NCBI GenBank assembly: GCA_963969395.1
Contig: OZ017801.1
Span: 5,706,501 to 5,770,500 of the forward strand
Reading direction: 5' to 3'
Length of the DNA stretch: 64,000 nt
From: Pseudoscleropodium purum
Taxonomy: Eukaryota > Streptophyta > Bryopsida > Hypnales > Brachytheciaceae
Shown: one piece after another, positions 12,753 to 25,142 of the stretch
Layout: each line of letters opens with the position of its first letter
How positions within the stretch are numbered: the stretch's first letter is position 1
Program-made: the position numbers and the translations under genes
Notes under the pieces: generated by a model
Told to the model about the DNA's origin: nothing
What the model saw: the letters and a program-made list of their open reading frames with translations, nothing else
The model's database searches: none

Positions 12753-13347
12753 TTAACCCTAAAGGTTCAAGTGTTCATTCAATGTACGCAAGAAACCTTG
12801 GATAGGCTCTTGGAAAGTCAATTTTGGTTAGATGTTCACCAAATTTTGACACAAGGTGTACACATGTATCCCTTTAGAGGGAATCTAATTTTTCCTCATC
12901 AATTGACTAGATCAAAAGTTACGTTGCCCTAAACTTTTAGGGCAGCTCGAGCAACTGCTGGCAACATGTGCAAAACTCCTCTTATAATTTTGAAATTAGA
13001 CAAGCATGTAATTTACATGTACAAGATGCAAATGTCAAAAAAATAACTATGTGTAGTGTTAAAATCTCATTCTAAGAGCAATTAAAGTCTATTGCCCATG
13101 TCGGGGAAGTTTGGAAAAAAGCACTTTTTTCTACCTTCAAATGTATAGTGGTCAATCTGTACAATTGAAGTTTCTAGATTTTTTTCCTACACAGTCATTC
13201 CCGTAGCAATCTAGAACAGAAAATTTGGTACAGATGAATCTTGAAAAAAAAACCCTTCTTTTTTTTCATTTTTTTCTCACTTCCCTTCAAAGTGACAATT
13301 TTTCACATTTTCTGCCTGAAATTCACCTCAATCCTTGTAGGGGTTAA
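12753..13347. mobile_element. Probable TTAA-flanked element, third type
   Basis: A 595-bp interval starting TTAACCCTAAAGGTTCAAG and ending CCTTGTAGGGGTTAA, so the ends match as inverted repeats. It contains a small internal palindrome (GCCCTAAACTTTTAGGGC near 12926). No second copy was seen, so the call rests on its ends alone. Confidence 0.5.
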
Positions 13348-14393
13348 TGCAATTTACAACTGCTAACTTACCCCCCCTGCAAGGAGTCAACCCAATTTGC
13401 TTGCTTGCTTGTGCAAAGCATGCACTTGTTCCAACAATGAAGCTCACTCAGGACTCCATTATTCATATCCCCTAATTTCAATACCAACAAAACATGGACT
13501 GAAGCTTCGGATCTGCTCTTCAAATGTGTGTTAAGACTTATTCAAGTGATGCTTATCATCCCATTCAGTGGTCATTGATATTATATGTGTTTGTTTTTTG
13601 GGTTTTTTTTTTTGAAACAAATGAAATGCAATTTCATTGCAAAATGGCTGGCACATATTAATGTGTTTCAATGCCTTTTTACATTCAAGAAAAAACATTA
13701 ATTCTTCTATAAATGAATTAAGTTAAAGAATGTCCCACCCCACCCCACCCCACCCCACCCCAGGTGTCAAATTGTCATGTCTCTCCAATATGCCTACTTC
13801 ACCTTCAAATGATTCAACTAAGCCAGTCAGTCTCCACCTCATGCTTTTTTGTTTTTGTTTTCTTAGTTTCTTTTTCACAAATGAAACAAAACTTCCTTGC
13901 AAGGGTGTTTGTTTTTATTTTTAAAATTTTGAAGCAAATGAACCAAAATTTCTGTGTTTGTTTCTGTGCACGTATTGAACGACATGGGAAGGTGCAATTC
14001 GTCCCGACCACTGACCCTTTCACATTACTTTGTACTTCCGTGATTTGGCTTTGATTCAGATGCCAGTGGAGCCAGCATTGGCCCATCGGGAGCCCCATCT
14101 CGTACTGTAACTTGGGTTCAGTCATAATATGATGAGCGCAAAGTACCACTGATACAAATCTGCAGGCATGAGTACGTGTGCCACTTGGATGTTGGAAGCT
14201 GGTTCATCGTGTCTGATGTGGTGACGCAGGTCAAGCAAATTAAGGTGAGCTTGATCAACGCACCAAAAAATTCAGCCCAAGTGGCATAGCTATTTGAAGC
14301 AAACTGAAAATCATATACTTAGTTAGAATGGCAAGTCATTAGCCCTTAAATGCCCCTAGAAATCCTTTTTTTGAATCTCTGCACATTTTTGCT
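13348..14393. other. Mixed-composition stretch without a supported gene
   Basis: Holds the CCCCA repeat. A GC-balanced segment at 13970-14280 contains a short exon-like piece (14167-14244, acceptor CTGCAG and donor AAGGTGAGC) open in one frame, but it has no partners. Confidence 0.3.
13734..13762. repeat. (CCCCA)n short tandem repeat
   Basis: Five to six units of CCCCA, in a C-rich run that stands out from the AT-rich flanks. The G-rich strand could in principle form a quadruplex. Confidence 0.85.
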
Positions 14394-16015
14394 TATAGAA
14401 GCCGATCCATTTTTTATCGCCCCCCATTCTCGTGATATAAGGTGGGTACTCCTAAAACCGCCACTTTTTGCTACTAAGCCTATTTCCTATTCTTAAATTG
14501 GTCAGATTTTCATATGTTCTTGTTGGCAAGTTAAAGGAGATTCCAACATACCAAAGAACATGGCATTTGGATATTGTATGCAAAAGTTATTAAGGAACAA
14601 AGTTTGGTTCTAAAAGCATTTCTTCTACATAGGTACATAACTAACTTTGAAGATGTACACACAATGGAGATGGTGATTTAAGGTCAGTGCCACATTTGGG
14701 AATACCTACCATAGAATATTCTCTTTTTGATCAATAGAAGATGAGCAGTGATTCATTATAACACAGTTCTCAATGCAGTTGTGATGCATTACTATTAGTT
14801 GTAAGACTCACAATATTGCAACCAACCCTTAGTTGATTTTGCAATCAACTTATGGTTAGAAATAGAAAGGTCTATATCACCATTATAGGTCAAAGAAAAT
14901 CTTCTACTAAAAAATTCACAGTAATTACATTTTGTGTAATAAAATTTTGGAAAAATAGAAAATCCTTCCACACTCTTTCTGTATATGGAAAAAATTATGA
15001 ATTTAGAAAATTCACACTCCAAATATGCATAATTGCTTAACCCCTAAACACCTAAACTGTGTTTTTGGCAACATAGAAAATTGGGTAGCTCACCATGAAT
15101 GGTGTTCATATTTTTTTTTGCTGAAATTTTAACACAACATGTGCCCAAGGAATAGCTTTAAGGCCCAACAATTTTCATAACTTTTGAATACATGGTTAAG
15201 AAGTTATTGTATGATATGTACTTTTTTATGCTCCATGGGCAACCTAGGCAACAAAAAAAACTTCTTTAAAAAATATTTTTTTCATAAATTAAAATTTTTA
15301 ATTGATTCTCTAGATTTATATATATTTAGAAAGATTTGAATCATTCCATTTTGATCAATGAGTCAAAAGTTATGAGGAGTTTTAGTTTGTGGGAGTTTGC
15401 AGGTAGTTATGGATTCCCTACTTGAAAATAAACTTTGGAGTCCTTTATTTAACTCTATTTTAAATATTTTTTGAAAAAAATAAAAATTTATGATGTAGAT
15501 TGTTTATTACAACATTACCACCCTTAGGATTTGAATTTTTCAATTTTATAATTAAATTATTAACAATTTAGTGTTTTGAATGATTCTCTACTTATTTCTA
15601 CTTCCTAGTTTTTTCCTATATGTTGTGCAATTCCAAATGATCTAAAAATTTTCAAGCATGTAGCCAACTTGACTTGAAGAATGAATTTAAAGAAGCACTA
15701 CCATTGTGGACATTTTTTCATAAAAATGTGACCTTGTGAAGTGCAGCTGCCCGTATTTTCACAGGGCCCAAAAAGTGATTTTTGTCACTTCAAATGCTAA
15801 TATCTTGCAATCTACACAATGCAAAATTCTGAAATTTTTTCCATATCTCTTAAAACTAGTTTACTACAAGATCCTACAGTTACATAAGTCCAAAAATGTT
15901 TTTCATCTAAAATTTGGTGCTTGTATTAGAAATGGCAGTTTTGGAGTGTTTTTGTTGAAAACATAGTCTCCAACTTGTAGGAGTTAAGAGGTTGGAAATG
16001 GGTTGGTATCCTATA
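14394..16015. mobile_element. TATAGGA inverted-repeat element, copy interrupted by a TTAA element
   Basis: Left end TATAGAAGCCGATCCATTTT, right end in reverse TATAGGATACCAACCCATTT. After removing the TTAA element at 15041-15987 the remaining sequence is about 675 bp and aligns with 2515-3317, including 17 bp after the insertion point. Confidence 0.65.
15037..15987. mobile_element. TTAA-flanked element, long family, copy 2 (best defined)
   Basis: A 943-bp element between two TTAA copies (15037-15040 and 15984-15987). Left end TTAACCCCTAAACACC, right end in reverse TTAACTCCTACAAGTTGG. The terminal repeats resume further in as ACTGTGTTTT against ACTATGTTTT. It sits inside a second repeat (14394-16015) whose other copy at 2515-3317 lacks the insertion and has one TTAA (3287-3290) at the same place. 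The TTAA is therefore a target duplication. No open frame longer than a few dozen codons is shared between copies, so it is non-autonomous. piggyBac-type mobilisation is inferred from the TTAA target and CCC start. Confidence 0.85.
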
Positions 16016-17180
16016 TCCTTGTAAAGAAGTAGGGGTATCAGTTATGGCAATTTCGGTCATTAAGTTTGCTTGCTGCAACTAATAATTCCCCCAAGCAATT
16101 CATGTTCATAACATTCAATAGTAACTTATAGGTAATAGTATAGCGAAAATAAACAAAAACAAAAAACTAATTTAATGTATAGATTCCACAAATCTTTCCA
16201 ACACACCAGTAGTAAAATTTTAAAACATAAAATGTAGTTATTAGGCACTCAAGGTGTATAGTAATAGGTTCAAGAATCAACCATCTAAGGAGAAATACAG
16301 ATCTGAGGTTGAGGTTGCCCACCCACATTTGAATGTTTTTTTAAGATAGAGGAAAGAAAAAGTAATTGAATGGCAATTTTGGGATATATTTTTTACTCTG
16401 GCTACATAAAATACAGTTTGTTGAAGACAAAGGTACATATGTAGCTATTTGTGCACAATGGACAACAAGCAGTAGTCATCACTTGGATTGTGTGTTTGGA
16501 CTTGGGAGTCCAAAAATTGATTAAGAAGATGTTGTGAGAGTTCATCAAAGTGTGTTCATGCACCAAGAGGGGGTTCAAAATGGAACAAGACACATGATTG
16601 TCTACCATCCATATTTCCCAAAGCTTGACAACTCAAAACTTTAGTGCTATCATGCTTTTAAAAGTGAATTTATGTATTAATGATCATAAACTACACATAA
16701 TGGTTCTAGTCTATGTTCATTGTTCATTGTTTTGAAATCACACACTTGGAATGAAATTTCCACACTTTTCAAAAACTTGTCCATTTTCTAAACCATTTGC
16801 ATTGTTCAAGGTCCTTTTGTAGGGGTGGTTCTAAATGCCCATTTGATTTAAAAGCCTATTGCCTTATTTAACTAGGCTCCCTTTCTTCCAATGGAATGAT
16901 GTCAAATATTTCACATTATTTCATTTGCTAAATAATATGATGTAGAATATTACACATCCATCAATAGCTATAAGGGCAAATGACATTCAATGTACCTAGA
17001 TAGTAATTTCAACATTAATACGTTGATTATATAATTAAAATATTAAAATTAGCTACAATGCTTTCAATACAAAACTTTAAAAAATTCACCATTCAATTTA
17101 TTGAAATGAACAAATTCTAGAACTACTTTGCATTGTTGTAAAAGCCATTTATTTTTAGTGCTTAGAGTTGAAAAGACAAG

Positions 17181-18400
17181 CTATTCATATACATATGGAG
17201 TGCTAGGAAGTAAAACAACCCATGTGCAATATGTAAATTAGAATAAGTAGGAATTGTGTTAAGTCAAAAGTAGGAATTGTGTTTCAAGTAGAATTTGAGA
17301 CCTCATTTAGGCATAGTAAAATAGTTTTCTTTAAAAACCTTGAATTAAGAAAGGTTGATAAATTAAATATGATTCATATCCAAAAATATGTATGATATTT
17401 CAAGCCTCCAACAAAAATTTATAGACAAATTTCAAAGAGGGATTGGAAGGGACATTTTCTTTAACATTTTCAAACATCCTCATTGAATTTTGTTCATAAT
17501 TCTTGATTGTTATATAAAAATACAAAATGATATGTGGAGATAAAATTTAGCTTGGTTTCATGACTTTTTTTAGTTCAAAGTTTTTTGAAAAAGTTATTTT
17601 ACTATACCTAAATGAGGTCTAAAATTCTACTCCAAATAAAATTCCTACATTTTGACAATGAGTGGTTAACCCCTAGATACCCGAGGCACCAAATTTTGGT
17701 GTCAACAATACTTTGAAGTAAAATAAAACCTAAATAAGTTTCTAATTTCAATATTTTATATTTAAAAAAATTATTTTGAAGTCTAATTTTAGCATCAAAA
17801 ATCTGATTTTGAAAATAATTGATTATGATTTTTCTATTTAAGATTTTGTGCAAGGATGTCAATTGCAATCTTGACTTTCTGTAGTATTGAGAGCTCTTGG
17901 AAATGAGCCTCAAATACACTAAATGTCAAAGAAAAATTCACATTAGAAATTCATTTAAAAAAATTGTAGAAGAGATTTTGAGAAACTGTAAATTAATTGG
18001 GGTTATGCATGTCATGTACTTTGACCTCATTTTTTTTATATCCAACTTTTTAGATTTGATGTGTGAAAAGACAATTCAAAGACTTGAAATTACTTTCACA
18101 GTTTTAACACCCTCATGATTAAAAATTAAAATCTTTTAATTTGTTATTGGTATTGTTGTATTTTCTTTTCTTATATAATCTCTAATACATCTAGTTTGTT
18201 TATATATATATATAGTTTGAATTTGTATGGCTATAATAATAAATATGATACAACTTATCAAAATATTGGCTTTTTGTTCAATTTAGAACAAATTCCTAGA
18301 AGCTTGAAAAAAGCCTTGGGCATTTATGAGTTAAGCTCTTATCTTCAAATTATTCCATATCCTTTGAGGACTCATGATGGACAATAGATTTCATTATAAA
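17181..18400. repeat. Long-arm inverted repeat, copy 1, interrupted by a TTAA element
   Basis: Near-palindromic sequence with the phrase GACCTCATTTAGGCATAGTA on the left arm and its imperfect reverse on the right arm at about 17605. Interrupted at 17666 by a TTAA element. The right flank continues through GACTCATGATGGACAATAG. Exact ends uncertain. Confidence 0.55.
17666..18334. mobile_element. TTAA-flanked element, short family, copy 1
   Basis: A 669-bp span including both TTAA copies. Ends TTAACCCCTAGATACCCGAG and, in reverse, TTAACTCATAAATGCCCAAG. It interrupts a different repeat (17181 to about 18400). A sister repeat near 40165 continues across the same point with only TCAA, and the flanks match for more than 80 bp on each side. 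Aligns in reverse with the element at 19657-20309. Confidence 0.8.
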
Positions 18401-19656
18401 AATGACCTCTGCAACCTTCTTGGATGCAACTATCAATAAAGCCATCCCTACATGTTGCCATCAAAGAAAATTTGGATTGTAGATGGTCAAATGACATTGG
18501 TATTTGACTCTAAATTCTTTACATTCTCCAACAAACCATCTTCGCAATTATTTGTAGATTTTATTTGTTTGGTTCCTACATTAAGAAAAAAATGGGGCAC
18601 AATATAAATATTTTGCTACTATTGCGATACTAAAGATACTTTAATTCTCCATGATGTGTAGATGAATATCGTAAGTGAGGATTCAAGAGAGAGAATGGCA
18701 ACCTCTCCAAAGGCTATTGAATGTTATATTCTGTCAAATTGCCAATCTAACAAACAATCTTGTAAAGTCATGTGCAACACTTGCATATTGAAGTTTAGAA
18801 AGACATCGTGGGCACTAAGGTAGGCGCCCACAAATGTACCACTAACCCTAAATTGCTATCTTATCTTCACTCTATGTACATCTCCAAAATCAATCGTGTG
18901 CCTATGTAGAAGAAATTGTTTTAGACCAAACTTTGTTTCTTTGTAACTTTTGTATACTATACCCACATGCCGTGTTCTTTGGTGCATTAGAAGCTTTTTT
19001 CAAGTGCCAACGAGATAATATGAAATTTGATTAATCTAATAGTAGTAAATAGGCACAAAAGCAAAAAGTGGTGGTTTAGGGGCTTGGGAGGTTCACTTAG
19101 AGTGTCCATTAGAAACTATGAGTGATCAAAACTTTGGACCCCTTATATAGTTTTTGAATTTTAAATTAAAAAATAGATACATGAATAGATTTTTCTATTT
19201 TGAAAGTCTATATTTTGAATTATTGATATTTTTATTTTTTAATAATAATTAGTTACAAATTTTTGAAGTAAAAAGATACACTGTAGAATTGAAAAATAAC
19301 TTTCACACCCCTATACTATATAAAAAAAAATAGTCTAAAAATGAACAAATAATTTATAAAATAATTTTCTATTGAAAGCTCATTTTGAGTTGAATACTGA
19401 TTCAATGGTTATCTAAATGTGTTCTCTATAATTATTTGAGTTGAAAAACATGCCATTTTAGTTCATTTTCAACTTCTTCTAGAAATCATTTCATATTTTA
19501 TTTGAGTTGCAAATTTTGGCAATAGAAACCTATAGTCATTATTAAAAAAAGCTCAAAATTTTAGGTTGAAATTATGGTTTATTAGAAACTACTTGTTTGC
19601 TCATATATTGCTACTCCACCCAATGACTATACTCCCTAAGTTTGGGGATACCCATC

Positions 19657-20309
19657 TTAACCCCTAAATGTGTAAAGCCTTTTTTGAGATTATAGGAATT
19701 TGTTCTATATTGAATAAAAATTCAACATTTTGATAATTTGTATCAATTTTTTTGGAATTTTAACAGTACAAAATAAATTAGATATATTATAGATCACATA
19801 GAAAAAGAACACACAACAATATCACTTATAGATTGAAAGATTACAATATTTGATTATGAGGGTGTCAAAATTGTAAAAGTGATCTGAATTCTTTCAATCT
19901 TCTTTTTACTTATCAAATCTAAAAAGTTGGTTACCAAAAAAAATGAGGTCAAAGTACATGACATGCATAACCTCAATCAATTTACAGCTTCTCAAAATCT
20001 CTTCTACAATTTTTTTAAATGAATTTCCAGTGTGAAATTTTCTCCAAAATATAGTGTATTTGAGGCTCAATTTCAAGAACTCTCAGCACTACGGAAAGTC
20101 AAGATTGCAATTGACGCCCTTGCACAAAATCTTGAATAGAAAAATCATAATCAATCATTTTCAAAATCAAATTTTTGATGCCAAAATTAGACTTCAAAAA
20201 GAAATTATGTAAAATACAAACTAATAAAAATAGCAAATTGGCTAGGTTTTATTTGACTTCAAACAATTGTTGATACCTTAATTTGGTACCTTGGGTATTT
20301 TGGAGTTAA
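19657..20309. mobile_element. TTAA-flanked element, short family, copy 2 (inverted)
   Basis: A 653-bp span with intact TTAA at each side; starts TTAACCCCTAAATGTGTAAA and ends in reverse TTAACTCCAAAATACCCAAG. Its interior is the reverse complement of the element at 17666-18334, including the segments around ACACCCTCAT. Confidence 0.78.
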
Positions 20310-21659
20310 ATGTTCAATGGATGGTAGAAAATCCTGCTATGTAGGACAAAAGTGCAAATGTTCATCTTTAGAATTTTGTATGCAAAAGGAAGATCTTGCA
20401 TAGTAGTTTGACCTCCAATAAGTGCTCTTGGTGTTTTTATAAGCAAATGATTCACACCGTACCCCAAAACTATAAACTTTAAAAGTCATTGGACTCATCT
20501 AAATTTCTTTTAGCCTAATGGCACAATATTTAGAAGTTGACAAAAGGGATGGCAAGCCATGCTAGATTAGATTTATAAATTTGGTTCAACAAATTTGTTG
20601 AGCAAACAATTGACATTTTCCATGGTTTGAAAAGCATTTCTACAAGATGAGACATTCTTTAAAAAAAAATCTAAGAAGCCAAATCACTATATTAGAGAAA
20701 CTAACTCCAAAATTTACGGAGTAATTATTTGGATAATAGTTTAGATCAAAATACCTATTTTTATTGAACAATGGTACACAATGAAATCTTATATTCCTCT
20801 TGATTGGAAGAGATATAAAATCAGTTAAAGAAAATATATCATACCTTCATAGTAGGTCTAAAGAAAATTATAATAATTTTAAAATTAGATTCTAATTTTT
20901 GTGATAAATTGTAAAAAATAACATTAGAAGAATACTTTTGAATTAGTATGTCAATCATTAGTCAGGAGTTTTATTTTTTAAAAATTTTAACAAATAAGTT
21001 GGGAGGGGTTTGAGTTGGTGTGTTGGTATAGTTGAACTTTCTTGGGCTACTATGTGCACCTAAAATGAGAGGATTGATTATAAAATCATGTGAGTTTATA
21101 AGTACAGACTAGTTGTATTTCCCATTTTTTTTTAAAAGTATTTACCATTTCTCATTTTCCATGCTGTATTGAATCTTCTCAAAGTGTACCATACCAATCA
21201 ATGCGAAGTGGGCTGTGAAAGTCTCTTTTGTCTCAGTAAGCAGTAAGCTTAGTTTTTTGGGTATTTTTGGTTTCTTTTTGAAACAAATGAAACTTAGTTC
21301 TTTCAAAAACAACTCATAACATTCAGTAGCAGTAGCAGAGGCTGCTTTCCCTCTGACGGAATGGTGCCGAATATTCGGCACCATAATAGTAGCTAAGTGA
21401 TACGTGTCAAATTCTTTCAAGTGTTGATCGATTCTATTGATTGGGGTACTTACATAATCGATGCACAAAATCTACAAACTCACTCAAGGTACAATATATG
21501 TGAACTCAAATACATTAAATTTAAACTAGATAGTGTAGAACATAAAAAGATTTAATAAAATGGCTATAATAATATCAAGGAGATCAATTTCAAGGTTTAA
21601 ATTTTCTCTAATTGAATTGGTAGCCACTTGTATTGTGTGATTGTATGTGAGAAGATAAT

Positions 21660-22247
21660 TTTTTATATATCAATGGGGTACTAGTTGGTAGAACAAACAA
21701 TGTAGGATACGTAACTTATAATTTGTAGTTTCTCAACCGCTCATAGTCTAGTCAAATTAAAGCAAAGAATTGTGATTGAAGTAGAATTTCAGACCTCATT
21801 TAGGCATAGCATGAAAACTTTTTTCTCAAAACTTTGAATTGAAAAAAGTTGGTAAAAGAAGTTAATTTTTCTCTTCAAAAATCCTTTTGAGATTTAGATC
21901 CTCCAATCAAAAGTTATGGACACATTTCAGAGAGGGGTTGGAAGGAAATTTGTTTTTGGCATATGTAAACATCCTCTTTGAAATTTGTTCATAACTTTTG
22001 ATTGAAAGATTTAAATTTCAAATGGATTTTTGGAGATGGAAGTGATCTCAATTTAACAACTTTTCATAGTTAAAGTTTGTTTGAAAAAAATTATTATACT
22101 ATGCCTAAAATAAGGTCTAAAATTTTACTTCAATCACAATTCCTACTTTTGATTTTAACTATGAGTGTTTAAGAAACTACAAATCTTAATTTATAAATCC
22201 CACATGAGTTGTTCTACCTCCTACCACCCCATAGATATATAAAGAGC
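21660..22247. repeat. Long-arm inverted repeat, copy 2
   Basis: The most symmetrical copy: outer arms TTTTATATATCAATGGGGTA and, in reverse, CTTTATATATCTATGGGGTG. Inner arms carry GACCTCATTTAGGCATAG and its mirror. About 590 bp with a centre near 21950; probably a MITE of unknown superfamily. Confidence 0.62.
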
Positions 22248-24247
22248 TTCTGTCCACATCAAAACTTCAAATTAAATTATTGCAATGGCTAGAAATGAAA
22301 TTACTATGGTATGATATCCAAAGGACTCTAGCTTGAGATGTTAGGCAAACCATTTTTCTTAGCAAATCATGATCATTTGTATATTCAATTCAAATTTAGA
22401 AAAAGAAAATGGAGTGTGCCAGAAATTTACTACCAATGTATGGATGTGTATTGATGTGTGGATGAGTTTCATGGATGACGCGTCCAGGGAGGGAATGGCA
22501 GCCTCCCTGAAGGCTACTGAATGTTATGCTTATTACTAGCAGAAACAAAAATTGATTGAGACTTTCTGTCTTTTGTTTTGTTTTTCTTCACACAAATAGA
22601 AGGGTGTTCTGTCCATTTTTTGTTTTGATACAAAAGGGAGATTTGTTTTAATGGTACTGTTGCTTGTATAGAAGAGTCCCATACCAATCAATGAACATGG
22701 TCTGTATGAGTAAGTAGGTAGGAAGATTATTTTGGCATGTGCAACTCACAGCCACTACAGTACCATCACTAAGTTAGTACAACTACTTATCCACTTATGT
22801 ATTTTTTGGAGCATTGAGAAGTTTGAGAGAAGTCATTTGCAAGTAAAATAAAGACATTTTGACACAGAATGAATTTTCTGTGATTTTTCAAAGTTTGTTG
22901 AGACTAAATTGATAAAGTGTGGGTAGTAAGACCTATGTTAAATCACATGTTGATGCACCCTCTCCTCAAGTTCATTGTCATGATACCAAAGGGTTACAAA
23001 GAGTGTGGTAATGGGTGGGTGTTTGATGTAAATGGGAGGGTCTAGTAGATGTCATAATTGGGTGATTGACAGCATTGGATTGTTCTGGGTTAAAGGATGA
23101 TTTATCCCAACATTAAGCACCACGCAAGAAGTGAATTTGTGCACAAGGTAATTGTGCCCAAATTTTTTTGAATAAGCTTTTGAACATAGTTTGTATTACT
23201 AATTTTGTTTGATTTTGTTTGTAGATTTTTTACGGATTGAAAAGGGAATTTTAGATTGTCCTCACATGCATTTTGTAGACACTATAAAGTATGAATTTCC
23301 AAGATGTTGAAAATATGACTATCCATAATGAACTCTAGACACCAAAAAATATACTATTTGTTAAAAATGAGTTTATTGATAATAGATGCAAAAAGAAAAG
23401 ATAGTTTGGTGATACCCATACCTACCAATGGAATCATATTTTCTCCTTTTCAATCTAGTACTCTCATCCAATGATCCCAAAATATGTTTAGAATTTTCGG
23501 TTGTTATGGCTAATTCCAATTCATTGGGTAGAAAATTTGGCAATGTTTATGGGTGATGGTAAAATTGGAATCATACAACTTTTAAAAAAAAATTGACTAA
23601 AATTTTAAGACTTTTGATTAATATTTTCAACATGTGGTGGATTTTCATGGTTAGTGTTGGTATTGAGGGTTTGCTATTTCAACTTTTTTTTGCTTGAAAG
23701 TGTTGTCACTTTGATTTTCAATGTAAAGGTATGAAAAACTAATCTTCTTAATTTTTTTAAATTAGAGGGTTCAATGGTAGGTGCTAATAGGCAAAGATTG
23801 ATAAGCAATTACTGTCAAATTCTTGACAACCAATAATTATGGGGTGGTGGTAATGGGAAGACGGACACATCACAAATGCTACACCTTCACATCCAAATCT
23901 CAAATTATCCATGGACCAAAAACAACCTCTACAACTTAGTTCAAAAATCATTTCAAGGGACCTTTTTCACACAGACAAGCAAAGTAGTTGACAATTTATT
24001 TGGATAGATTCAAACCAAAATTTAGCCCATTTAAAGGTTGTAGCTCCTCCCCAAGTCCTTAAAGAGTTGTATTAACTGTTTTGACCCCTCTTCTATTTTA
24101 ATGACATGGTCACTTTCTAGTAAAAGAAGAAAAAAAAACATGGCTGTTTTGACTGCATGCAAATGTGCAAATAAAGAAGAAATCAGAATAGAAACTAAAT
24201 GAGGAGGCAAGCAAGCCCAATTTTTTGAATTTTTCTTGAAGCATGTA

Positions 24248-24408
24248 AGGTAAACTATCACCCATTCCAAACCAAATGGGAGCAAGCCTATTGTGGGCTG
24301 AATTTTGGTGGTGGTGTACATTTCAGAACTTGAATGTACACCACCAAAAGAATTCAGCCCACATGAGTTTTTTCACTCCCATTTGGTCTGGAATGGAGTA
24401 GTTTACCT
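24248..24408. mobile_element. TA-flanked hairpin MITE, copy 1
   Basis: A 161-bp, almost complete palindrome with ends AGGTAAACTA, flanked by TA on both sides. The arms meet at a loop reading AGAACTTG, with GTGTACATT and AATGTACAC on its two sides. TA duplication suggests the Tc1/mariner group. The imperfect arms resemble a microRNA-precursor fold. Confidence 0.8.
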
Positions 24409-24429
24409 TAGACAATTTCCATTGAAAAT

Positions 24430-24800
24430 CCATTTTATTTTCATTCTTCATTCCACACATCACGTTGAATTCTGCATGTTGGCAGTCGGATACGGAAACC
24501 ATAGAGCCACCTGCACTCACTCGCTCAGATGGGTTCGGTTCCAAAAATCAGAATGATAGAGCTCGTGTCTTACACCTCTCCCTCTCGGGATGTCGCGGAC
24601 ACCCGGGGTGTCCTGAACACTTTTCCATGATGGTTTTCGTACCAATTCTCAAACGAATTGCCCGGGTCCAGGGTGCTGATACGACCAGATGTGTGTTGGG
24701 GCCCGAGTCCAGGTGGGACTTTTTGTGGGAATTCTGAACTTGGATTCAGGAAGAGATCATCACATGCCAGTTCACTTTCATCATAGTGGAGCACTTGAAA
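24430..24800. other. GC-richer patch, no supported gene
   Basis: Directly after the hairpin MITE. Several overlapping open frames of 70-96 codons on both strands, none recognised. Possibly low-copy sequence left between repeats. Confidence 0.3.
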
Positions 24801-24906
24801 ACTGAAATGGTAGTGGATATATGTTTCCCTTCGTATTTTCATTTTTTAAACTTTTTTTTTCATGTCTTGAGGTAGAATAATGAATTCTAATATGATTAGT
24901 GTACGT

Positions 24907-25049
24907 AAAGGTCTGATTCGGCACTCAAGTGCTGAAATAGAATTTCCATGTTAAATTCTTAGGGAGCCACATCACCTCACACCATTCACAAGATGACACG
25001 TGGCACTTTAGGATGAAAATGACTTAATTTGTGTTAAATTTGACCTTCA
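24907..25049. mobile_element. GAAGGT inverted-repeat element, copy A
   Basis: About 143 bp. Ends AAAGGTCTGATTCGGCACT and, in reverse, TGAAGGTCAAATTTAACAC. Shares the central phrase CACATCACCTCACACCA with the copy at 38147 (in reverse). Confidence 0.6.
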
Positions 25050-25142
25050 CAAAGGATGTATTATTTGCACATATCTATAGTAGAAAATCTATGGGTTCTT
25101 GTCATTCTAATTTGATTTTTAAAAATGGTCTTGCAAGCTTTT

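Larger units (their letters stand above)
18401..24247. other. AT-rich spacer with elements listed separately
   Basis: Apart from the TTAA element at 19657 and the long-arm repeat at 21660, no gene or defined repeat. Phrases near 18695 and 22485 (GAGAGAATGGCA / GAGGGAATGGCA followed by GCCTC or ACCTC) suggest another weak repeat pair. Confidence 0.4.

Noticed and set aside
14167..14244. Exon-like piece (HLDVG...SDVVTQVKQ in one frame) between AG and GT
   Set aside because: Too short, no neighbouring exons, and the faint likeness to a splicing-factor segment could be chance.
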